Assembly (NCBI RefSeq): GCF_000820125.1
Contig: NZ_CDBY01000054.1
Span: forward strand, 70,614-134,613
Length of the DNA: 64,000 nucleotides
Reading direction: 5' to 3'
From: Aeromonas simiae
Lineage (GTDB): Bacteria; Pseudomonadota; Gammaproteobacteria; Enterobacterales; Aeromonadaceae
The first letter of the stretch is position 1. Every line of letters begins with the position of its first letter. Below, piece by piece: positions 42,369-50,577 of this stretch. The notes below the pieces were generated by a model that saw only the letters and a program-made list of their open reading frames with translations, did not search any database and had not been told where the DNA came from. Position numbers and translations under genes: made by a program.

Positions 42369-42424
42369 GCTTGCTCCTCGTTTGCTGTCGATGAGGGCCG
42401 GCCCCAGGGGGCCGGCCTGCTGAC

Positions 42425-44548
42425 TTACTTCAGGCTGGGGGCCAGATCGCCGTCGTCATCCGTGTCGGACGGAGCGGTCTTGTCCGCCGGCATCGGCTGA
42501 TACGGGGTCTCGTTGGCGCTCGGCTGCGGGTTGCGCAGCGCCTTGAGCGCGGTCTTGAGCGAGAACAGGGCCAGCACCACCACCACCACCATGAAGAACA
42601 GGGTGAGGCCGGCGTCGAGGCGGTTGTTAAACACCAGCTGGCTCAGCTGCGACTCGGTGTACTGGGGCGGGATGGCGCCGCTGTCGATCATCGCCTGGAA
42701 CTTGTTGGCGATGGCGAGGAAGCCCAGCTTCGGGTTGTCGCTGAACACCTTCTGCCAGCCGGCGGTCATGGTGCAGATGAGCAGCCAGCTGGTCGGCAGC
42801 AGGGCCACCCAGGCGTAGGCGTGGCGCTTCATCTTGAACAGCACCACGGCGCACAGCAGCAGCGCCATGCCGGCCAGCATCTGGTTGGCGATGCCAAACA
42901 GCGGCCACAGGGTGTTGATGCCGCCGAGCGGGTCGACCACCCCCTGATGCAGGAAGTAGCCCCAGGCCAGCACGCACAGGGCGGTGGCGAGCAGGTTGGC
43001 CGGCAGCGACTCGGTGCGCTTGAGGGAGGGGGAGATGACCCCCAGCAGATCTTGCAGCATGAAGCGGGCGGCGCGGGTGCCGGCATCCACGGCGGTGAGG
43101 ATGAACAGGGCCTCGAACAGGATCGCAAAGTGATACCAGAAGGCGACGTTCATCAGGCCGCCGAGGGCCCCGTGCAGTATGTAGGCCATGCCGACCGCCA
43201 GGGTCGGGGCGCCGCCGGCGCGCGAGATGATGCTCTGCTCACCCACCTCGCTGGCGATGCGGGTCAGGGTCTCCGGGGTGATCTGGAAGCCCCAGCCGCT
43301 CACCACGGAGGCGGCGGAGACCACCACGTCGGCGGTGCCGGCCGGCGCCAGCACGGCCATCGGGCTGTTCATGGCGAAGTAGACGCCCGGATCGATGACG
43401 CAGGCGGCCACCAGAGCCATGATGGCGACGAAGGACTCCATCAGCATGCCGCCGTAGCCGATGAAGCAGGCCTGGTTCTCGTTGGCCAGCATCTTGGGGG
43501 TGGTGCCCGAGGAGATGAGGGCGTGGAAGCCCGACACGGCGCCACAGGCGATGGTGATGAACAGGAAGGGGAACAGATCCCCGGCCCACACCGGGCCGGT
43601 GCCGTCGATGAACTGGGTCAGCGCCGGCATTTGCAGGGTCGGACGCATGATCAGGATGCCGATGGCCAGCCCGACTATGGTGCCGATCTTGAGGAAGGTC
43701 GAGAGGTAGTCACGCGGTGCCAGCAGCAGCCAGACCGGCAGCACGGAGGCGACGAAGCCGTAGCCGACCAGCATCCAGGTGAGCTGCACCCCGTTAAAGT
43801 CGAAGTAGGGGGCCCAGGTTTCGCTCTCGGCGACCCAGCCGCCGGAGATGATGGCAAACATCAGCAGCACTAGGCCTATCACCGACACCTCGCCGATGCG
43901 GCCGGGGCGCAGGTAGCGGGTGTAGATCCCCATGAACAGGGCCAGCGGAATGGTGAAGGCCACCGTGTAGGTGCCCCACGGGCTGTGGGTCAGCGCCTTG
44001 ACCACTATCATCGCCAGCACCGCCAGGATGATCACCATGATCATGAAGGTGGCGACCAGGGCGATAACCCCGGCGGTATTGCCCATCTCGGCCTTGACCA
44101 GCTCGCCGAGGGAGCGGCCGTCACGGCGGGTCGAGACGAACAGCACCATGAAATCCTGCACCGCGCCGGCCAGCACGACCCCGGCCAGCAGCCAGAGCAT
44201 GCCGGGCAGGTAGCCCATCTGGGCGGCCAGCACGGGGCCCACCAGGGGGCCGGCGCCGGCGATGGCGGCGAAGTGGTGGCCGAACAGCACCTTCTTGTCG
44301 GTCGGCACATAGTCCAACCCGTCGTTGTGGCGCACCGCCGGCGTCATGCGGGTGCCGTCCACTCCCAGCACCTTATGGGCGATGAAGAGGCCGTAGTAGC
44401 GATAGGCGATGAGATAGACACACACCGCCGCCACCACGATCCAGAGGGCGTTGATCTGTTCACCGCGATTGAGGGCGATATAGCCGAGGGCGAAGGCACC
44501 GAGCAGTGCCAGCACCACCCAGCCGAGGTGTTTCCCGAACTTCTCCAT
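42425..44548 (-). CDS. btsT: Pyruvate/proton symporter BtsT (CstA family)
   Basis: A 707-residue inner-membrane transporter with about 16-18 hydrophobic segments. CstA-family landmarks are [25 protein letters not shown] and [27 protein letters not shown]. coli BtsT (716 aa) imports pyruvate under BtsS/BtsR and CRP control; CstA itself is a paralogue, and the downstream yjiX and yjiA favour BtsT. The cytoplasmic C-terminus is acidic. No BtsSR genes are present nearby. Confidence 0.9.
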   Translation of the reverse strand: MEKFGKHLGWVVLALLGAFALGYIALNRGEQINALWIVVAAVCVYLIAYRYYGLFIAHKVLGVDGTRMTPAVRHNDGLDYVPTDKKVLFGHHFAAIAGAGPLVGPVLAAQMGYLPGMLWLLAGVVLAGAVQDFMVLFVSTRRDGRSLGELVKAEMGNTAGVIALVATFMIMVIILAVLAMIVVKALTHSPWGTYTVAFTIPLALFMGIYTRYLRPGRIGEVSVIGLVLLMFAIISGGWVAESETWAPYFDFNGVQLTWMLVGYGFVASVLPVWLLLAPRDYLSTFLKIGTIVGLAIGILIMRPTLQMPALTQFIDGTGPVWAGDLFPFLFITIACGAVSGFHALISSGTTPKMLANENQACFIGYGGMLMESFVAIMALVAACVIDPGVYFAMNSPMAVLAPAGTADVVVSAASVVSGWGFQITPETLTRIASEVGEQSIISRAGGAPTLAVGMAYILHGALGGLMNVAFWYHFAILFEALFILTAVDAGTRAARFMLQDLLGVISPSLKRTESLPANLLATALCVLAWGYFLHQGVVDPLGGINTLWPLFGIANQMLAGMALLLCAVVLFKMKRHAYAWVALLPTSWLLICTMTAGWQKVFSDNPKLGFLAIANKFQAMIDSGAIPPQYTESQLSQLVFNNRLDAGLTLFFMVVVVVLALFSLKTALKALRNPQPSANETPYQPMPADKTAPSDTDDDGDLAPSLK

Positions 44549-45005
44549 AAGTCACGTCCGTTATTGAGGTGTTACATAGATTGGTTGTTGGCATTTGCAT
44601 CTTTATAACAATCGTCTACGCGCCTCAATCGGCTTCTCCTGTAACTGAGCGCGGTCACGCGATATTTTCCCGAGAATGCTGAGGGGATCACAAACTGGAG
44701 GTGCGTGGCTAAAACCCCATGAATTAGCGGGGGTTTTACTCGAGGAAAGGAGATCGCCCCGCGCTGCGGTGACCGCATCAGCCGCTGCCAACCGGCAGCG
44801 AGCCAGTGAAAAATAGGGCGACACGCGTCACGGCGCCCTGCGCGGCTCGGGTGAGCTGGCCCGAACCGCTGGCGGGCCGCGATGGGTGGCGCCGCTCCTG
44901 CTCTTTCGGGTGGCTTTCTCCCTTCATTTTGCGGGTGTTTTGCCGGCAAGCCTGCGCCTATACTGGCTCCCCGACGATACTAATAAACCTTCACAAGGAT
45001 TGATC
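44549..45005. other. Divergent intergenic region btsT / tpx with CRP-like site
   Basis: The 457-bp gap holds the promoters of two divergent genes. On the minus strand TGTGATCCCCTCAGCA (44677-44692) has one perfect CRP half-site (TGTGA) and one poor one; E. coli btsT is CRP-dependent, so this is a weak candidate. TATACT just upstream of tpx (about 44959) could be its -10. No gene is seen. Confidence 0.35.
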
Positions 45006-45509
45006 ATGAGCAACACCGTCACTTTGCAAGGCAACCCGGTTTCCGTGGCTGGCGCCTTCCCCGCCGCCGGCCAGCAGGCCAAGCCCTTCTCCCTGGTTGG
45101 CAAGGATCTGGCCGACGTGACCCTGGCCAGCTTTGCCGGCCAGCGCAAGATCCTCAACATCTTCCCGAGCGTCGACACCTCGGTGTGCGCCGCCTCGGTG
45201 CGCAAGTTCAACACCGAAGCCAGCGCGCTGACCAACACCGTCGTGCTGTGCATCTCCGCCGATTTGCCGTTCGCCCAGGCCCGTTTCTGCGGCGCCGAGG
45301 GGCTCGACAAGGTGGTGACCCTCTCCACCCTGCGCAGCGGTGACTTCATGCAGGAGTACGGCGTGGCCTTCTCCTCCGGCCCGCTGGTGGGGCTGACGGC
45401 CCGCGCCATCGTGGTGCTCGACGAGCAAGACAAGGTGCTGCACAGCGAGCTGGTGGCCGAAGTGACCGAAGAGCCGAACTACGCCGCCGCGCTGGCCGCC
45501 TTGGCCTGA
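45006..45509 (+). CDS. tpx: Thiol peroxidase Tpx
   Basis: A 167-residue atypical two-Cys peroxiredoxin. Peroxidatic Cys61 is in [16 protein letters not shown] and resolving Cys95 in [14 protein letters not shown]. It reduces alkyl and hydrogen peroxides with thioredoxin, in the periplasm or cytoplasm depending on report. Length equals the E. coli protein (168). AAGGA lies upstream of the ATG. It is monocistronic, with its own terminator. Confidence 0.95.
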   Translation: MSNTVTLQGNPVSVAGAFPAAGQQAKPFSLVGKDLADVTLASFAGQRKILNIFPSVDTSVCAASVRKFNTEASALTNTVVLCISADLPFAQARFCGAEGLDKVVTLSTLRSGDFMQEYGVAFSSGPLVGLTARAIVVLDEQDKVLHSELVAEVTEEPNYAAALAALA

Positions 45510-45527
45510 TCGCCTCCACATCTGCTC

Positions 45528-45556
45528 AAAGGCCCGCCATCTGGCGGGCCTTTTTA
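45528..45556. terminator. Terminator after tpx
   Basis: GGCCCGCC (45531-45538) pairs with GGCGGGCC (45543-45550); A residues flank one side and five T residues the other. It lies between convergent genes and is probably bidirectional. Confidence 0.9.
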
Positions 45557-46027
45557 TGGCACCAGCGTCACCTCGGGGGCATCCAGGTGGTGCATCCATT
45601 CGCGCAAGATCAGCAAGGTGGCGGCGAAGCCGGGGTGGATGGGTAGTTGTCCCGCCGCCAGGGGATCTCCCTCGGCCATGGCGGCGAACTGCTGGAACAG
45701 GCGCTCTATCTGCACCAGGGTGAAGTGGCTACCCCCCAGCTGGCTGCTGAGCGGCTCTTTGCTCTCAAGCAGCAGCACGGCCCCGCGTGGCAGGAGGGGC
45801 AGATGGGCCATCAGCACATCCTCCACCTCGGCAATGGCCTGCTCCAACTCAAGGGGGGAGGGGGGCGAGCGCCGTAGCGGCAGACTCTGGCGGCCAAAGG
45901 GCAGCGGCAACCGCTGCACCGCCTCCCCCTGGCGCGCAATCTGCGCCTCGGCCCCTTTCTCATCGAGGATCAAGCGGATGGCGGCCCCGTGGCGCGCAGC
46001 CAGCTGCATCAGTGTGTGGTCGGTCAT
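45554..46027 (-). CDS. Conserved hypothetical protein
   Basis: A 157-residue soluble protein with no family I recognise. It is predicted to be mostly helical, with an acidic central part (LELEQAIAEVEDVLMAHLPLLP) and no signal peptide or membrane segment. The start at 46027 has AGGGAGA upstream; a longer reading from 46102 has no support. It lies convergent with tpx and divergent from the RNase I gene. High GC and normal codon use argue for a core gene. Confidence 0.65.
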   Translation of the reverse strand: MTDHTLMQLAARHGAAIRLILDEKGAEAQIARQGEAVQRLPLPFGRQSLPLRRSPPSPLELEQAIAEVEDVLMAHLPLLPRGAVLLLESKEPLSSQLGGSHFTLVQIERLFQQFAAMAEGDPLAAGQLPIHPGFAATLLILREWMHHLDAPEVTLVP

Positions 46028-46151
46028 GGTGGTTCTCCCTTGCTCGGTTCTTTGGTGATACACCCGGGGCGGCCCTTTGCCCAGCCCCCTGCATTTGCGC
46101 ACTTGCCGGATGGCCGCAAGCGGTTACCATGGCTGCACATTCATGACCTGC

Positions 46152-46799
46152 ATGGAGCCCCTTGTGCGCCACATTCTTGTTCTTCTGTTAGGGGGCTTGC
46201 TCGGTTCCCAGGCCTTGGCGGGGGATCGCCCGGCCAGTTTTGACTTCTATGCCCTTGCTCTTTCCTGGTCGCCGGAGCACTGCGTCGCCCGTCGCAACGA
46301 CAACCAGTGCGGCCGGGGTTACGGCTTTGTGCTGCACGGCCTGTGGCCGCAGCGTGAGCGCGGTTATCCGGCCGACTGCCCTGGTGAGCCGTGGGATGCG
46401 GCCATGGGCAAGGCGTTTCCGGCCCTCTATCCCAGCGCCCACCTCTATCGCCACGAGTGGAAGAAGCACGGCACCTGCTCGGGTCTGCCGCAGCGCGACT
46501 ATCATGCCCTGGCCGAACACCTCAAGGGGCGGCTGGTGATCCCCGAGGCCTACCGGGCGCCGGCGCAGCCGCTGCGCCGCAGCCCGGCTGCGCTGCGCCG
46601 GGATCTGCTGGTGGCCAACGACTGGCTCAAGGAGGAGAGCATCGCCCTCTCCTGCGGAACCGGTGGCCGCTTTTTGCGTGAAATTTATCTTTGCCTGACC
46701 CCGGACGGCAAGACGGCGCGGGCCTGCTCGCAGGAGATGCAGCGGCGCGAGGCGCGCCTGTGCGCCCAACCGGACTTTCTGCTGCGCGCGGTGCGCTAG
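46152..46799 (+). CDS. rna: Periplasmic ribonuclease I (T2 family)
   Basis: A 215-residue secreted RNase T2. The signal peptide (about residues 1-23: RHILVLLLGGLLGSQALAG) leads to a mature enzyme with both catalytic blocks, CAS-I FVLHGLWPQ (His62) and CAS-II HEWKKHGTCSG, plus several paired Cys for disulfides. It degrades RNA non-specifically via 2',3'-cyclic products. The exact start is uncertain: ATG codons at 46143 and 46152 and a GTG at 46164 all lack a clear ribosome-binding site. Confidence 0.9.
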   Translation: MEPLVRHILVLLLGGLLGSQALAGDRPASFDFYALALSWSPEHCVARRNDNQCGRGYGFVLHGLWPQRERGYPADCPGEPWDAAMGKAFPALYPSAHLYRHEWKKHGTCSGLPQRDYHALAEHLKGRLVIPEAYRAPAQPLRRSPAALRRDLLVANDWLKEESIALSCGTGGRFLREIYLCLTPDGKTARACSQEMQRREARLCAQPDFLLRAVR

Positions 46800-46824
46800 C
46801 GGCGTTCACATCAAGGAGGATGTC

Positions 46825-47865
46825 ATGACGCTCACCTCACTGCTGGGCTGTGCCCTGCCGATCATTCAGGCTCCCATGGCGGGGGTGCAGGATCATCGGC
46901 TGGCGCTGGCGGTCTGCCGTGCCGGCGGACTCGGCTCGCTGCCCGCCGCCATGCTGACGCCGGCGGCGCTGCGCACCGCGCTGACCGAGTTGCAGGGGGC
47001 AACCTCGGCGCCGTTCAACGTCAACTTCTTCTGTCACCGCGAGGTAACGCCGGACGCTGCCCATCTAGCGCGCTGGCGTCATGCGCTGGCACCTGGCTAC
47101 GAGCGGCTCGGGATCCCGCAAAGCTGCATCGTGCCCGGCCCATCGCGGCAACCTTTCGGCCCCGAGCAGGCGGCCCTCATCGAGGCGCTGCGCCCGGCCG
47201 TGGTGAGCTTTCACTTTGGGCTGCCGGCCCCTGAGCTGCTGGCGCGGGTCAAGGGAACGGGGGCCAAGGTGCTCGCCTCGGCGACCACGGTCGCCGAGGC
47301 CCGCTGGCTTGAGGCGCACGGCGCCGACGTGATCATCGCCCAGGGGCTGGAGGCGGGGGGCCATCGCGGGCACTTCCTCGCCGAGGATCTGACCTTGCAG
47401 GCGGGCTTGTTCGCCCTGCTGCCGCAGATCGTCGATGCGGTGCGCCTGCCTGTGGTGGCGGCGGGCGGGATCATGGATGCCCGTGCGGTGCGGGCGGCGC
47501 GCAGTCTCGGGGCGGCCGGGGTGCAGGTGGGGACCGCCTTTTTACTGTGTGACGAGGCGACTACGTCGCCGCTGCACCGGGCGGCGCTGCTCGACCCGGC
47601 GCGTCACAGCGCCATCACCAACCTGTTCACCGGGCGCCCGGCCCGTGGCCTGCACAACCGCCTGATGGGCTGGCTCGGCCCCCTCTCGCCGCTCGCGCCC
47701 CCCTTCCCCCACGCCAGCGCCGCGCTGGCGCCGCTGCGCAGTGTTGCCGAGGCCGCCGGGCGGGATGACTTTACGCCGTTGTGGGCGGGGCAGGGGCACA
47801 GTGCCTGCCGCGCCGTGGCGGCGGCCGAGGTGGTGGCATTGCTGGCCGCTGGCTGGGACGTTTAG
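46825..47865 (+). CDS. Nitronate monooxygenase-like flavoprotein (NPD family)
   Basis: A 346-residue FMN-dependent TIM-barrel enzyme of the 2-nitropropane dioxygenase/NPD family. Markers are the N-terminal PIIQAPMAGVQD, the segment ADVIIAQGLEAGGHRGHF with the His expected for catalysis, and the FMN-phosphate loop VVAAGGIMDARAV...GAAGVQVGTAFLLCDEA. It oxidises nitronates or related substrates; the in vivo substrate is unknown. AAGGAGG precedes the ATG. Its stop overlaps the convergent Nudix gene's stop. Confidence 0.9.
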   Translation: MTLTSLLGCALPIIQAPMAGVQDHRLALAVCRAGGLGSLPAAMLTPAALRTALTELQGATSAPFNVNFFCHREVTPDAAHLARWRHALAPGYERLGIPQSCIVPGPSRQPFGPEQAALIEALRPAVVSFHFGLPAPELLARVKGTGAKVLASATTVAEARWLEAHGADVIIAQGLEAGGHRGHFLAEDLTLQAGLFALLPQIVDAVRLPVVAAGGIMDARAVRAARSLGAAGVQVGTAFLLCDEATTSPLHRAALLDPARHSAITNLFTGRPARGLHNRLMGWLGPLSPLAPPFPHASAALAPLRSVAEAAGRDDFTPLWAGQGHSACRAVAAAEVVALLAAGWDV

Positions 47866-48353
47866 GGGAGCAGGGTCAGGGCTCGGCGGGTCGAGGGGAA
47901 GGCGAAGCGCTCCGGCGCCAGGGCCTGGCGCGCCACCCAGTGCAGCTCGGCCACGTCATCGGCCGCGCGCAGCTGGGGTTTTTCCGTCAGCATGACGGCA
48001 AACACCGCATCGCAGGTGCAGTAGTCGATGCCATCGAAGTGATAGGTGTTGGGAAAGGAGCCGAGATAGCGCAGTTGCTCCGGTGCCGGCTGCCAGCCGA
48101 TCTCCTCACCGAGCTCGCGCAGGGCCGCCTGCTCCAGCGACTCGCGCGGGTCGACGAAGCCACCCGGCAGATCCCACAGGCCGCGACCCGGCTCGCGGGC
48201 GCGCACCGCGACCAGCAGCTCATCGCGCCAGCACAGGGCGACCTTGACGGCAGAGGCCACGTTGTGGAAGTAGTGAAAACCGCAGTGGCAGCGCAGCTCC
48301 TGCTCGGACAGGCGCGCCAGGGTGGCGTGGCCACAGGATGGGCAGTGCAGCAT
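47862..48353 (-). CDS. Nudix hydrolase with N-terminal zinc ribbon
   Basis: A 163-residue protein with a Cys4 zinc ribbon at the N-terminus (Cys4, Cys7, Cys22, Cys24) and a complete Nudix box GX5EX7REXXEEXG at residues 65-86 (Gly65, Glu71, Arg79-Glu80, Glu83-Glu84). Such proteins hydrolyse nucleoside diphosphate-linked compounds; the substrate is not predictable. Its stop codon overlaps that of the convergent flavoprotein gene by four bases. Confidence 0.9.
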   Translation of the reverse strand: MLHCPSCGHATLARLSEQELRCHCGFHYFHNVASAVKVALCWRDELLVAVRAREPGRGLWDLPGGFVDPRESLEQAALRELGEEIGWQPAPEQLRYLGSFPNTYHFDGIDYCTCDAVFAVMLTEKPQLRAADDVAELHWVARQALAPERFAFPSTRRALTLLP

Positions 48354-48405
48354 AAGGGGCTCCCTCTCAGGTGATAGGGAGCCCAGTGTGTCATAGCCGG
48401 CGGGG

Positions 48406-48924
48406 TTAGTCGCGTCCGGGCAGCATGCGGCGCACTAGGTTGCTGCGCTGGCGCCACGAGGTGAAGAGCAGGGCGGCCAGGTGCAGGGCAATCAACCCTT
48501 GCAGCAGCCAGACGCACCCTTCGTGCCACTCGTCGGCGCCCCAGCCGAAGCCGGCTTCGGTGTTTTGCAGCCAGCCGGTGAAGGCGGTGGCCAGCACGGT
48601 GAGCCATAACGCCCACACGGCCAGCTTGCCACTGCCGTGATGGCCGGGGGCGGGCGGCTGGCGATCGCGCAGAGCCTCCCGCTGCTGGCGCAGCTCGGTC
48701 AGGGTGGGCCAGAGGGCGCCGAGGCGGGCATATTTGCCGGCAAAGGTGGCGCCCCACAAGAGGCGCACCCCGATCAGTACCATGACCAGATAACCGAGCT
48801 GCTCGTGCAGTGCTTCGCCAGCCTCGTCGAACCAGAGGTTGACGGCGCAGCAGAACACGATCCCCCAGTGTACGACCCTGACCAGGGGATCCCAGCGAAA
48901 GGCATCAACCCTTCTGCTTGGCAT
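48406..48924 (-). CDS. Cytochrome b561-type di-haem membrane protein
   Basis: A 172-residue inner-membrane protein with four hydrophobic helices of the Ni-hydrogenase b-type cytochrome/b561 superfamily. Candidate haem-ligand His residues are in RVVHWGIVF, EALHEQLGYL and LIALHLAALL. It overlaps the upstream cytochrome b562 gene by 20 bases, so the two are certainly co-expressed: a membrane cytochrome paired with a soluble periplasmic one. Probably passes electrons between quinol and b562; inference. Confidence 0.87.
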   Translation of the reverse strand: MPSRRVDAFRWDPLVRVVHWGIVFCCAVNLWFDEAGEALHEQLGYLVMVLIGVRLLWGATFAGKYARLGALWPTLTELRQQREALRDRQPPAPGHHGSGKLAVWALWLTVLATAFTGWLQNTEAGFGWGADEWHEGCVWLLQGLIALHLAALLFTSWRQRSNLVRRMLPGRD

Positions 48925-49279
48925 ACTTGTGATACTCCTTCTTCAGGTCATTGACCTTGGCCAGGTGGGCGCGCGCTTTTTCCTGATCGCCGCTCTTGAG
49001 GGCGGCCAGGCTGGCATCGAGCTCGGTCTGCACCTCGTCCAACCCTTCCAGAAACTTGGCCTTCTTGGCGGCCGGCATCTCGCGGCCCTTGGCCTTTTCC
49101 ACCTCATCCTTCATCTGGGTGATGAACTTCTCCATGGTGGCCGGGTCATCGGCCTTGACGGCCTGCTTGTAGTTGAAACCGATCTTCTTCATCGGTTGCT
49201 CGAGATCGCCTGCCAGGGCAGGCAGAGTGAAGGCGCCCAGCAGCAGGGGCAGAAGCAGGGAACGAACAGTTTTCAACAT
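48905..49279 (-). CDS. cybC: Soluble cytochrome b562
   Basis: A 124-residue periplasmic four-helix haem protein. The signal peptide ends at PALA/G. In the mature chain, the Met in GDLEQPM (position 7) and the His in KKEYHKYAK near the C-terminus match the Met7/His102 axial ligands of E. coli cytochrome b562. AAGGAAAT precedes the ATG at 49279; an upstream in-frame start (49345) would spoil the signal peptide. First gene of a two-gene unit with the b561-type protein. Confidence 0.85.
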   Translation of the reverse strand: MLKTVRSLLLPLLLGAFTLPALAGDLEQPMKKIGFNYKQAVKADDPATMEKFITQMKDEVEKAKGREMPAAKKAKFLEGLDEVQTELDASLAALKSGDQEKARAHLAKVNDLKKEYHKYAKQKG

Positions 49280-49473
49280 GATGATTTCCTTATGGTTGCA
49301 CGACATGCGAGTTATTCGTTTGAGAATCATGCGCGAGGATCGCACTGCACATCATGCCACGGCAAAGGGTGAAAGGTTCGTGAAAAGTACGTCTTTTTTG
49401 GTAAGGAAATGGCGAAATGGTTACGAGGGTGTAGAGAGGGTGGGTCGCCGTGAGCTGCGACCCAAGCCGGGGA

Positions 49474-49650
49474 TCAGACGAGATCTTCGATGGAGAACTC
49501 GCCGGGCAGGCCATCGCACTGGATGGCATAGCCTCCGCGGTAGCAGGTGCTGAACTGGATCAAAAAGGGGTGATCGGACAACACGTCGTGCAGGGGAAGT
49601 TCAAGCGGCTTGCAGCGTCGCAACGGCTTGCGGGTGGTGATCTTTTTCAT
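49474..49650 (-). CDS. Small hypothetical protein (58 aa)
   Basis: A short frame with a basic N-terminus (MKKITTRKPLRRCKPLE), a central conserved-looking segment (DVLSDHPFLIQFSTCYRGGYAIQC) with three Cys overall, and an acidic end. GAGAAA lies upstream of the ATG at 49650. No signal peptide or membrane segment. No family recognised. It is monocistronic, and no close neighbour suggests a function. Confidence 0.5.
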   Translation of the reverse strand: MKKITTRKPLRRCKPLELPLHDVLSDHPFLIQFSTCYRGGYAIQCDGLPGEFSIEDLV

Positions 49651-49960
49651 GGTATTTCTCACAAATAAATAGGTGTTGATGACTCCTCTGTTCGCAAAAA
49701 CGGCACCTGGGTGGCGTGGTTCAGGATCCCTTTCCCGCAGATAACGGGACAGTGCAAGGGAGGAATGGATCGCGTTGACTCCGACAGGGAGTCGGGCCGG
49801 TTCAGACTGGGGGATTGTGAAAAACTGACAAACGTGGCGGCGGGTATGGCAGGGGATAACACAAGCGGGCCGTCTTGACTGGCCGGCGCGCATTCTGCGG
49901 TGCTTCCCCACAAGATGCAAGTACTATTTGCTGGTTTTTTGTTCGCAGCTACCAGTGGCG
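49651..49960. other. Intergenic region without a recognised gene
   Basis: Between the small gene and the GNAT gene I see only a short hairpin (GACTCC 49777-49782 with GGAGTC 49788-49793) and no supported coding frame. Confidence 0.45.
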
Positions 49961-50476
49961 TCAGGCGCCAGGCCGCTTGTAGTAGTAGGCGGTGGCATGG
50001 GGGCGGCCATCCGGTGAGAGGGCATAATCTGGGATTTCGCCGCACTTTTGCCAGCCTTGCCGTCGGTAGAGGTGCTCGGCATCCGAGCCAGCTTCGGTGT
50101 CGAGTACCAGTAGGGTCAGCCCAAGGCGGCATGCTTCCTCTTCCAGAGTAGCGAGCAGGGTGCGGGCGATACCGAGACCGCGTGCCGCTGGGTGGACGAA
50201 CAGCTTTTGCACCTCCCCTCTGTGGCGACCGTTGTCTTTGCCGCACGGGGCGAGCTGCACCGTACCCAGGATGGCGCCATCACGGTGTGCCACCCACAGA
50301 TGCAGCCCGAGCGGTAGCTCGTGGGCCACCCCTTGCCAGTAGGTGTCGGCTTGATGGGCATCGAGGGAGGCCATAAAGCCAATGGAAGCACCGCCCTGCA
50401 CGGTCACGATCAGCAGGTGAGCAAGGGCGCAGGTATCTTCTGTGCCAAGGGTATTGAGTCGGGAGATCTGTACCAT
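49961..50476 (-). CDS. GNAT family N-acetyltransferase
   Basis: A 171-residue acetyltransferase. The acetyl-CoA-binding motif A is VQKLFVHPAARGLGIARTLLATLEEEA (the RGLGIA variant of R/QxxGxG/A), followed by LYRRQGWQKCGEIPDY typical of motif B. Substrate unknown. The start at 50476 has AGGAGG eight bases upstream; that site lies inside the terminator stem of the preceding amylase gene, so translation may depend on how the hairpin folds. Confidence 0.87.
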   Translation of the reverse strand: MVQISRLNTLGTEDTCALAHLLIVTVQGGASIGFMASLDAHQADTYWQGVAHELPLGLHLWVAHRDGAILGTVQLAPCGKDNGRHRGEVQKLFVHPAARGLGIARTLLATLEEEACRLGLTLLVLDTEAGSDAEHLYRRQGWQKCGEIPDYALSPDGRPHATAYYYKRPGA

Positions 50477-50482
50477 GAAAAG

Positions 50483-50510
50483 GGCCTCCTGCCCTGATGG
50501 GGAGGAGGCC
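50483..50510 (-). terminator. Hairpin after the downstream amylase gene, overlapping the GNAT ribosome-binding site
   Basis: GGCCTCCT (50483-50490) pairs with AGGAGGCC (50503-50510). On the minus strand it is followed by a short pyrimidine run (CTTTTC). The same hairpin follows the other amylase copy at 53415-53442, there with a proper run of T residues. Confidence 0.65.
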
Positions 50511-50577
50511 ATGTTAGCGTCCGGCGCCGCTGGGGCGCCAGTGCCCTGTCCGGTGGGGCTTTGCCCCCCCGCCTTGG

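Noticed and set aside
42425..44548. Naming the transporter CstA
   Set aside because: The adjacent yjiX and yjiA and the length favour BtsT; CstA is a paralogue with a different usual context.
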